A stretch of DNA of 52,755 bases from positions 1 through 52,755 of the forward strand of contig DIZW01000038.1 in assembly GCA_002428015.1 (NCBI GenBank). The letters are read 5' to 3'. The position numbers and the translations under genes are program-made. The notes below the pieces were generated by a model. The model was not told where the DNA came from, made no database searches, and saw only the letters and a list, made by a program, of their open reading frames with translations. Numbering within the stretch: the first letter of the stretch is position 1; each line of letters opens with the position of its first letter. This DNA comes from Oxalobacteraceae bacterium UBA6018. Its GTDB lineage: Bacteria; Pseudomonadota; Gammaproteobacteria; Burkholderiales; Burkholderiaceae_D. Shown here one piece after another: positions 1 through 7,114 of the stretch.

Positions 1-37
1 CCCGAAAAACTCTCAAGCTCTGACGTCCGCGCGCACG

Positions 38-69
38 AAAAAAACGGCCGGCGCAATGCCGGCCGTTTT
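38..69 (-). terminator. Rho-independent terminator of the small peptide gene
   Basis: A perfect 12-bp stem (41-52 pairs with 58-69) closes a 5-nt loop. On the minus strand it is followed by seven T residues (A38-A44 on the plus strand). It lies about 20 bp past the stop of the minus-strand gene at 90-344, so it most likely ends that transcript. The stem is AT-flanked on both sides and might also work in the other direction. Confidence 0.85.
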
Positions 70-89
70 CGTTGAGGCGAGTGCGACGC

Positions 90-344
90 TTACGCGCGGC
101 CGCTCAGGAAGAACGGAATCGCGCCGGCGGCGTTGTCGAGCTTCTGCTTGACGGCCACGCGGTCCATCGCCACGGCCTGCTTCGAAGGCAGGTTGCGGAT
201 TGCCGGGATCTGGCTTGGGTCGATGGAGATGCCGATCGCGCTCAGGGCGTTGACCGGGTCAGCCATCAGGTGGGCGCGGAAACCGTCGTCGCTGGACAGT
301 TTGGCCATCAGGTTGTCGATATTTTGTGGGAATTGGGATGCCAT
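90..344 (-). CDS. Small NHLP/nitrile-hydratase-leader-like peptide (possible RiPP precursor)
   Basis: This encodes an 84-residue protein. The start at 344 is preferred over an in-frame ATG at 377 because AAAGGAAA lies just upstream of it. The middle has the pattern LSSDDGFRAHLMADPVNAL followed by a Gly-Ile, which resembles the 'DDxFRxxxxxDPxxAL..lG' helix of NHLP-type leader peptides and related 'putative modified peptide' families. The C-terminal tail (AAGAIPFFLSGRA) would be the candidate core, but it has no Cys and few Ser/Thr. No maturation enzyme is visible in the window. The gene is 59 bp downstream of the sensor kinase, on the same strand, and is followed by a good terminator. Family assignment is by pattern memory only; it could equally be a stand-alone small protein of unknown role. 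Confidence 0.55.
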   Translation of the reverse strand: MASQFPQNIDNLMAKLSSDDGFRAHLMADPVNALSAIGISIDPSQIPAIRNLPSKQAVAMDRVAVKQKLDNAAGAIPFFLSGRA

Positions 345-403
345 TGTTATTTCCTTTCGGTAGGGTTGGGAAGTCAAACAATCGTGTGGATCTTCTTAAC
401 TAC

Positions 404-3400
404 TCATACAACATCGGCGGCGGTGGTGCCTTGGTCGGCTGGTTCGCCGCGGGCACTTTCCAACACCAATTCAAATGCGAGTGCAAAGGCGGGCATCAAC
501 TGCGGTAGCGCGGATCGTTTGTGCGCCATTAAATGATACTCCATTTCTCCCGCCATCAAGTGCAGATCGTTGGCCGCCAGGTTGCCGGCGGCTCCCTTGA
601 GTTTGTGCACCAGCACGGCCGCCGCGTCCAGATCGTCGTTCTCGATGGCGGCGCGGATGTTGGTCAGGCTGTCGCCGAAGTCGTCCGCGAACAGGCGTAG
701 CAGGCGCGCCAGCAGGGCGCGGTTGCCGCCCAGGCGCGCCATCGCGGCCTTCATGTCGATGCCGGCGAGGGGCTGCGGCGGCGGCGCCGCCTGCGCCGAT
801 GGCAATATTGTCTGTTGTGTAATAACAACATGATTCGCTTCCGCGTTCGCGTCCGCGGCGCCGGCCGCGCGCGCGGGCACCCATTTGGCCAAGGTCGCGA
901 ACAGGGTGGCCGGTTCGATCGGCTTGGTGACGTAGTCGTTCATGCCCATCGCCAGGCAGCGCTCGCGGTAGCCGCTCATGGCGTGCGCGGTCATGGCGAT
1001 CACCGCCAGGCCGGCGTGGCGCTCCTGGGCGCGGATGCGCTGGGTGGCCTGGTAGCCGTCCATTTCCGGCATCTGGATGTCCATCAGCACCGCGTCGTAG
1101 GCGCCGGCGGCGATCATCGTTAGCGCTTCGGCGCCGCTGCCGGCCAGGTCGACGTGCACCCCGGCGCGCTGCAGGATCTCGGCCGCCACCTGCTGGTTGA
1201 TGGCGTTGTCGTCGACCACCAGCACGCGCGCGCCGGCGATGGCCGGCACGCTGGCCGAAGGGAAGGGCCGCGCCTCGGGCGGCGCCAGGGTGACGTCGAA
1301 GCCGAGCGCCGCGAGCACGCCGTCGAGCAGGTTCAGCGGCGTGACCGGCTTGACCATGAAGGCGTTGATGCCGGCCTGCTCGGCGGCCTGGCGGATGTTG
1401 TCGCGCGCGTAGGCGGTGACCATGATGATGGCCGGGAGCGCGGCCAGGCCGGCCTCGGTCTTGATGCGGCGCGCCGTCTCGATGCCGTCCATGCCCGGCA
1501 TGTTCCAGTCCATCAGCACCACGTCGTAGGGTTCGAGCTGGAGCGCGAATAGGGCGGCGTCGCCGGAGCCGACCGCGCTGGCGTCGAAGCCGAAGCTGCG
1601 CAGCTGCGCCTCGAGCATGGCGCGGGTGGGCGCGCTGTCGTCCACGATCAGGACCTTCTTGCCGCGCGCCTCGCCCTGGGCGGCCAGCTGGCGCGCGTCG
1701 TGCACCGGCGCGCACGGCAGGGTGATGGCGAAGCTGAAGCGGCTGCCGGCGCCCAGTTCGCTCTCGACCGTGATGGCGCCGCCCATCTTGCCAACCAGTT
1801 CCTGCGAAATCGCCAGCCCCAGGCCGGTGCCGCCGTACAGGCGGGTGGTGCTGGCGTCGGCCTGGGCGAAGGCCAGGAACAGGCGCGCCTGCTGCTCGGC
1901 GCTGATGCCCACGCCCGAGTCCTGGACGGTGAAGCGCAGGCGCACCTGGCGCTCGTCCGGCGCGCCGTCGGCCTCGCGCTCGACGCGCAGCTCGATGATG
2001 CCCTCGGCGGTGAACTTGAGCGCGTTGCCGACCAGGTTGACCAGCACCTGGTTCAGGCGCAGCGGGTCGCCCACCAGGATCGGCGGCACGCCCGGCTCGG
2101 CCCACACCACCAGCTCCAGGTCCTTCTCGGCGGCGCGCCAGGAGAACAGGTCGGCGATCTGGCCCAGCGTCTCGGTCAGGTCGAACGGCACCGTCTCCAG
2201 TTCCAGCTTGCCGGACTCGATCTTGGAGAAGTCGAGCACGTCGTTGATGATCCCCAGCAGGCTGTGGCCGGCGCGGCCGATCTTGCGGAAGTAGTCGAGC
2301 GGCTTGAGCGGCAGGTCGAGGTGGCTGCCCAGGCCGGCGAAGCCGAGGATGGCGTTGATCGGGGTGCGGATCTCGTGGCTGATGTTGGTCAGGAATTCGC
2401 TCTTGGCGCGGTTGGCCGCCTGGGCGCTGGCGCGCTCCTTTTCGATCAGGCGCAGCGCGTGGGCCTTCTGGAAGGCCGACACGAACGGCTCCTTGAGCGC
2501 CTTCACCAGTTCCAGGTCGTTGGGCGCGAAGGACAACGGCGGCTGGCGTTTTTCGAACACCAGGAAGCCTTCCACGCGCTCGCCGATGCAGATGCGCACG
2601 GCCAGCAGGGTCGAGCCGGGATGGGCCTCGGTACGCCCCGGGCCGGTCACGTAGACGTCGGCGGCGATGGCGTCGGCGTAGGCCATGTAGCGCGCGCTCG
2701 CCTCGTCCAGCGTCAGGCTGGTTTCGGCGGGGACCGCGCCGGAGCGCTCCCAGGCCGCGCGCAGGGTCAGGGTGTCGGCGCCGGCGTCGCGCACCAGCGC
2801 CCAGGCCGCGTCGCTGCCCTGGATGAAGCTCGACTCGTGCAGGATGGCGCGCAGCAGCGCGTCGAAGTCGAGCTGCTCGTTGATCGACTTGACGATCGCG
2901 TTGAGCTGCTCCAGGTGCCGCGTGCGCGAGTACACCAGCGCCTGCAGCATGGCGCGGTTGCGTTCGAGCTTGCGCACGCGCCAGCGGTACAGGTAATAGC
3001 CGGCCAGGCCAGTGGCCAGCATGTAGGCCAGGTAGGCCCACCAGGTCTGGTGCCAGGCCGGCAGCACCCGCACCGGCAGCGTCAGTTCGCCCGGGGTCCA
3101 GACGCCGTCGCGGTTGGCGCCGCGCAGGCGCAGGCGGTAGCGGCCGGGCGGCAGGTTGCTGTAGGCGGCCACGCGGCGGTTGGCGTCGTTCTCGATCCAG
3201 TCGCGGTCGTAGCCGTCGAGCCGGTAGGCGTAGCGGTTCTCGTCGGGCGCGGAATAGTCCAGCACCGCCATCTCGACCTCGAAGCTCTTGGTGCCTGGCG
3301 CCAGGGTCAGCGCCGGCGCGTCCGGCGCCAGCAGGTTGCCCTTGACGCGCTGGCCGTCCACCCGCACCGAACTGATGGCCACCGGCGCGCGGAAGTTCCA

Positions 3401-5446
3401 GCTGCCCAGGCGCTCGGGATGGATCACCGCCAGCCCGGCGGTGGCGCCGAACACCAGGTCGTGCTCGGGCGTCTCGGTGGCGGAACCCTGGAAGAACGTC
3501 CGCACCCCTACCCCGTCGGCGCGGCGCAGCGCGCGCGCCTTGAGGGTGGCCGTGTCGATCGTGGCCAGGCCGTCGTTGGTCGAGGCCCACATGCGCCCGT
3601 CGCTGCCCAGGCGCAGCGCGGACACGGCCTCGCTGGGCAGGCCGTCGGCCAGGCCGAGCCGGCGGAACACGGGCGCGCCGGCCGCGTCGCGCGAGGCCAG
3701 CACGCTGATGCCGCCGCCGTGCGAGCCGACCCATAGGCGCGCGTGTTCGTCGGTGGCCAGGGTGTTGATGACCGGGTCGGCCAGGCCGCCCGGGGTGGTG
3801 GGGCTGGCGGCGATCTGCTCGACCTTGCCGGTGACCAGGTCGAGCCGGTTCAAGCCGTTGCGGGTCCCTATCCACAGCGCGCTGCCCGACGCCGGCACCA
3901 CCACCTGCACGCGGTTGTCGGTCAGCCCGCCGGCCGCGCCCGGGCCCTGGGTGTAGCTGCGCAGCGCGCCGCTGGCCGGGTCGTAGCGCAGCAGGCCCTC
4001 GAAGGTGCCCAGCCACAGCACCCCGCCCTGGACCAGCACGGTGCCCACGCGCGGATACGGATTGGCCTGCGGCAGCGCCACGCGGCGCACGCGCTGGCCG
4101 TGCGACTGGCTGTGATACAGGCCGAGCTGGGTGCCGATCCAGGCTTCCTGCGGCTCGGCCTCGGCCAGCGACAGCACCATGCGGTTCGGCAGGGCGCTGT
4201 CCAGGTTGGCCGGGTCGGGGCGCAGGGCCGCCGTGCGGGCGCCGTCCGGGTTGATCAGGTCGATGCCCTGGTCGGCCAGGCCCAGCCACACCCGGCCGGC
4301 CGAGTCGGTCATCGCCGCCGACACCGCCGCCTCGAGCTGGCCCTCCGAGCCGAACACCGTGTCGACGGCGCGGTTGGCCGGATTGTAGGCGTCCACGCTG
4401 CGCTCGTTGGCCACCCAGATCAAGCCGCTGGCGTCGCGCAGCAGGGCGGCGGTGCGGTCGTTGGCCAGGCTGGCCGGCACCGCCGGCTGGTGCACGATGC
4501 GGCGGCCGCGGGTGCCGTCGGCGTCGATTTCGACGATGCCGCCGCCGTAGGTGCTGGCCCACCACTGGCCGGGGGTGGCCTCGGTGATGCCCAGCACCAT
4601 GTTGGCGTCGATGTCGCGCACGGCCGCCACGCTGGCGATGCGCGCGCCGCGCCCGTCCGCGTCGACCAGCCCGATGCCGCTCTTGAGGGTGCCGAAGGCG
4701 ATCTGGCCGCGGCTGTTCTCGGCCAGCGCCAGCACCGCGTCCGTCCACGCGCCGGGGACGGACGCGCGCACCGGCACGGCCGCGATCGCGCCGCTGGCGG
4801 CGTCGCGCCGGGCCAGGCCGGCGACCGAACCGATCCACAGGTTGCCGGCCCGGTCCACATGCAGCGCGCGCACCGGCACGTCGCCCAGGGCGCTGTGCAC
4901 GTGGGTGGGGCGCACTCCGTCCGGGGCCAGGTAGTCCAGGCCGCCGCCGCCGCCGATCCACATGCCGCCCTTGGCGTCGCTGGCGATCGCCGCCACCGCC
5001 GGATTGGACAGGCCGCCCGCGCCGGCGCCGATGTTGACGAAGCATTCGCACTGCTTGTCGTAGCGCGCCAGGCCGGCGGTGGCGGTGCCGATCCATAGGC
5101 GTCCGCGCCCGTCCACGTGCAGGGCCTGGATGAAGTCGGCGGGGACGGAAGTCGGGTCGTTGCCGTCATGTAGGAAGCTGCGCATGCGGTAGCCGTCCCA
5201 GCGGGCCAGGCCGCGCTGGGTGCCTACCCAGATGAAGCCGTCGCCGTCCTGGGCCAGCGCCATCGCCACCGGGTGCGGCAGGCCGTCCTTCAGGCCCAGG
5301 TGCTCAAACAGCGGCGTGGCCAGCCGATCCCAGCGTTGCGCGGGCGCGGCGCCCGCCGCGTGCACGACCACCAGCAGCGCCAGCATGGCGGCGCGCAGGC
5401 AGCGCCGCGCCGGCCCGCCTTGCATCAGGTGGGGCGCACGCATCAC
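404..5446 (-). CDS. Two-component-propeller hybrid sensor histidine kinase with two REC domains and HPt
   Basis: This is a 1680-residue sensor. A signal peptide is followed by about 700 residues of repeats of the type 'G..WIGT..GL.R.D' (Reg_prop beta-propeller blades), then a Y_Y_Y domain (near 720-790), one membrane helix (near 800-820) and a GAF-like region. Next come HisKA with H-box His1024 (ISHEIRTP), HATPase_c with N-box (NLVGNALKF) and G-boxes (DSGVGIS, GGTGLGLAIS), REC1 (Asp1313 in MDWNMPGMDG), REC2 (Asp1456 in MDIQMPEMDG) and a C-terminal HPt (His1614 in HKLKGAAGN). All phosphorelay residues are intact. The sensing half resembles the Bacteroides hybrid two-component systems that detect glycan fragments, but there is no DNA-binding output domain, so a separate response regulator is needed and none is in the window. 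Its position next to the pectin genes suggests it senses pectin oligosaccharides (inference). Confidence 0.93.
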   Translation of the reverse strand: MMRAPHLMQGGPARRCLRAAMLALLVVVHAAGAAPAQRWDRLATPLFEHLGLKDGLPHPVAMALAQDGDGFIWVGTQRGLARWDGYRMRSFLHDGNDPTSVPADFIQALHVDGRGRLWIGTATAGLARYDKQCECFVNIGAGAGGLSNPAVAAIASDAKGGMWIGGGGGLDYLAPDGVRPTHVHSALGDVPVRALHVDRAGNLWIGSVAGLARRDAASGAIAAVPVRASVPGAWTDAVLALAENSRGQIAFGTLKSGIGLVDADGRGARIASVAAVRDIDANMVLGITEATPGQWWASTYGGGIVEIDADGTRGRRIVHQPAVPASLANDRTAALLRDASGLIWVANERSVDAYNPANRAVDTVFGSEGQLEAAVSAAMTDSAGRVWLGLADQGIDLINPDGARTAALRPDPANLDSALPNRMVLSLAEAEPQEAWIGTQLGLYHSQSHGQRVRRVALPQANPYPRVGTVLVQGGVLWLGTFEGLLRYDPASGALRSYTQGPGAAGGLTDNRVQVVVPASGSALWIGTRNGLNRLDLVTGKVEQIAASPTTPGGLADPVINTLATDEHARLWVGSHGGGISVLASRDAAGAPVFRRLGLADGLPSEAVSALRLGSDGRMWASTNDGLATIDTATLKARALRRADGVGVRTFFQGSATETPEHDLVFGATAGLAVIHPERLGSWNFRAPVAISSVRVDGQRVKGNLLAPDAPALTLAPGTKSFEVEMAVLDYSAPDENRYAYRLDGYDRDWIENDANRRVAAYSNLPPGRYRLRLRGANRDGVWTPGELTLPVRVLPAWHQTWWAYLAYMLATGLAGYYLYRWRVRKLERNRAMLQALVYSRTRHLEQLNAIVKSINEQLDFDALLRAILHESSFIQGSDAAWALVRDAGADTLTLRAAWERSGAVPAETSLTLDEASARYMAYADAIAADVYVTGPGRTEAHPGSTLLAVRICIGERVEGFLVFEKRQPPLSFAPNDLELVKALKEPFVSAFQKAHALRLIEKERASAQAANRAKSEFLTNISHEIRTPINAILGFAGLGSHLDLPLKPLDYFRKIGRAGHSLLGIINDVLDFSKIESGKLELETVPFDLTETLGQIADLFSWRAAEKDLELVVWAEPGVPPILVGDPLRLNQVLVNLVGNALKFTAEGIIELRVEREADGAPDERQVRLRFTVQDSGVGISAEQQARLFLAFAQADASTTRLYGGTGLGLAISQELVGKMGGAITVESELGAGSRFSFAITLPCAPVHDARQLAAQGEARGKKVLIVDDSAPTRAMLEAQLRSFGFDASAVGSGDAALFALQLEPYDVVLMDWNMPGMDGIETARRIKTEAGLAALPAIIMVTAYARDNIRQAAEQAGINAFMVKPVTPLNLLDGVLAALGFDVTLAPPEARPFPSASVPAIAGARVLVVDDNAINQQVAAEILQRAGVHVDLAGSGAEALTMIAAGAYDAVLMDIQMPEMDGYQATQRIRAQERHAGLAVIAMTAHAMSGYRERCLAMGMNDYVTKPIEPATLFATLAKWVPARAAGAADANAEANHVVITQQTILPSAQAAPPPQPLAGIDMKAAMARLGGNRALLARLLRLFADDFGDSLTNIRAAIENDDLDAAAVLVHKLKGAAGNLAANDLHLMAGEMEYHLMAHKRSALPQLMPAFALAFELVLESARGEPADQGTTAADVV

Positions 5447-5879
5447 GCGGCCTTCCCGCGCCGGCAGGGCAGGCGCGCGGACGCACGCGCGGCGAGGCTG
5501 GCGCGTGGACCGGATTGGCAGGCTAACAAGGGAATCGGCATGGTGCGAAGCATGGTGTCGGGGCGAAACGGCTGGAATCGCTTCTTTCTTTCAGGATACG
5601 CATTTGTCCCTGCGCTGTCCATGGATTCGCGGCGCCGAAGTGTGGCACCGATACGACCCTGTTTTTGTGATAAGAGCCGATCGGCGCGCCGACGCGATCG
5701 AACACCTTGGCCTGAACGACGCAAGCCCGGTCGCCGCCTTTCGCGCTGGAATGGGCTGCGCCAGCGCGTTTCGTGGACGCCTGGCTCAACGATTGATCAG
5801 CGATTAGAATGGCCGATCGCCGCTCCGGCCCCAGCGCGCAGGCGCCGCCCTCGACCCATATCGTTACCAGGATACCTCC
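5447..5879. other. Divergent intergenic region without a convincing gene
   Basis: This is 433 bp between the divergent sensor kinase and the GH43-like lipoprotein. Open frames here are short, overlap on both strands and have no ribosome site or recognisable product. The region should hold the promoters of both neighbours. Confidence 0.6.
5782..5810 (+). promoter_or_regulatory. Candidate promoter for the GH43-like lipoprotein gene
   Basis: A -10-like TAGAAT (5805-5810) lies 17 bp after a weak -35 (TGGCTC, 5782-5787). A TTGATCA element (5793-5799) sits in the spacer and could be an operator. The poor -35 would fit an activated promoter. This is a pattern match only. Confidence 0.35.
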
Positions 5880-6953
5880 GTGAAAAAACATCTCTTTAGC
5901 GCAGCCCTCGCGCTGGCGCTGGCCGCTTGCGCCGGCACCGGCGCCGACCAGACCGCCCGCCACGGCGCCCACCGCGGCCATCCCGATGCGGCCCGCGTGG
6001 CCGACCACGTCGCCGCCAAGCCGCTGTACCGCGACCCGGTCGCCGACGGCGCCGCCGACCCGGTGCTGGTCTACAACCGCGCGCGCCGGCGCTGGTGGAT
6101 GATGTACACCAACCGGCGCGCCAAGGTGCCCGGCCTGTCCGGCGTGACCTGGGTGCACGGCACCCATATCGGCATCGCCGAGTCGCCCGACAACGGCGCC
6201 AGCTGGCAGTACGTGGGCACGGCCGACGTCGCCCTGCCTCCCGAGCTGGGCGGGGCCGACGCGACCGAGTGGGCGCCCGACGTCGTGCGCGCCGACGACG
6301 GCACCTACCACATGTTCCTGACCGTGGTGCCGGGCGTGTTCGAGGACTGGAACCATCCGCGCCGCATGGTGCACCTGACCAGCACCGACCTGCGCCACTG
6401 GCGCGACGCGCGCGTGCTGACCCTGGCCTCGGATCGCGTGATCGACGCCTCGCTGGCGCGCCTGCCCGACGGGCGCTGGCGCATGTGGTACAACAACGAG
6501 CGCGATCACAAGTCGATCTACTACGCCGACAGCGCCGACCTGGAACACTGGAGCGGCCATCTGCGCGCGGTGGCCGACCAGGGCGGCGAGGGCCCCAAGG
6601 TGTTCCAGTGGCACGGTGCCTGGTGGATGATCACCGACGTCTGGCACGGCCTGGCCGTGTACCGCTCCAGCGACGCGCTGCACTGGACGCGCCAGCCGGG
6701 CAACCTGCTCGAGGTGCCCGGCCACGGCGCCGACGACCAGGTCATGGGCGGCCATCCCGACGTGGTGGTCGACGGCGAGCGCGCCTACCTGTTCTATTTC
6801 ACCCACCCCGGCCGGCGCGGTCCGGACGCCAAGGCCGACGGCCCCGAGCAGCGCCGTAGCAGCATCCAGGTGGTCGAACTGCGCCAGGACGGCCAGTGGC
6901 TAGTCGCCGAGCGCGACCTGCCAACCATGATTGGCCTGAGGAATATTGATTAA
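5880..6953 (+). CDS. GH43-like five-bladed propeller glycosidase, lipoprotein
   Basis: This encodes 357 residues starting at GTG (AGGA 8 nt upstream). The N-terminus (MKKHLFSAALALALAAC) is a lipoprotein signal with a lipobox Cys. The rest is the repetitive 'W..Y.S.D..HW' pattern of the GH43/GH32/GH62 five-bladed propeller clan. A GH43-style acidic triad can be placed: Asp60 (AADPVLV), Asp189 (RVIDASL) and Glu237 (GGEGPK). It is first in the plus-strand group leading to the TonB receptor, so a surface or periplasmic enzyme acting on RG-I side chains (arabinose or galactose units) is likely. It is divergent from classical GH43 enzymes; the precise family and substrate cannot be fixed from sequence reading. 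Confidence 0.7.
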   Translation: MKKHLFSAALALALAACAGTGADQTARHGAHRGHPDAARVADHVAAKPLYRDPVADGAADPVLVYNRARRRWWMMYTNRRAKVPGLSGVTWVHGTHIGIAESPDNGASWQYVGTADVALPPELGGADATEWAPDVVRADDGTYHMFLTVVPGVFEDWNHPRRMVHLTSTDLRHWRDARVLTLASDRVIDASLARLPDGRWRMWYNNERDHKSIYYADSADLEHWSGHLRAVADQGGEGPKVFQWHGAWWMITDVWHGLAVYRSSDALHWTRQPGNLLEVPGHGADDQVMGGHPDVVVDGERAYLFYFTHPGRRGPDAKADGPEQRRSSIQVVELRQDGQWLVAERDLPTMIGLRNID

Positions 6954-6959
6954 TGCATA

Positions 6960-7049
6960 ATTGGTCTGATCACTTTTGTTGATTGGTCTGGTCAATTGCG
7001 TGATTCTTTCTGATCCGGTCGCGCCAGGCATGCTGTTCTCCCATAGAAT
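6960..7049 (+). promoter_or_regulatory. Regulatory region of the TonB receptor: 22-bp-spaced repeat, shared 21-bp element, -10
   Basis: Three elements are stacked here. ATTGGTCTGRTCA occurs at 6960-6972 and 6982-6994, exactly 22 bp apart; each copy holds TGGTC-T-GRTCA, an imperfect inverted repeat of the FadR/ExuR-like GntR type. Then comes the locus element GGTCAATTGCG plus TGATTCTTTC (6990-7010), also present before the tandem CE12 gene and the GH2 gene. Finally a -10-like TAGAAT is at 7044-7049, 43 bp after the start of TGATTCTTTC. There is no good -35, as expected for an activator-dependent promoter. The binding proteins are not identified. Confidence 0.5.
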
Positions 7050-7114
7050 AAATTGCAGGTAATAGCTCGATAACAGGCCAAAACGATATAGGCCGATTAC
7101 ACCGGAGAACGAGA

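Noticed and set aside
1700..5098. Long open frames on the plus strand opposite the sensor kinase
   Set aside because: Their products are Arg/Ala/Gly/Val-rich without known domains, while the minus strand encodes a complete multi-domain kinase. They are GC-driven shadow frames.
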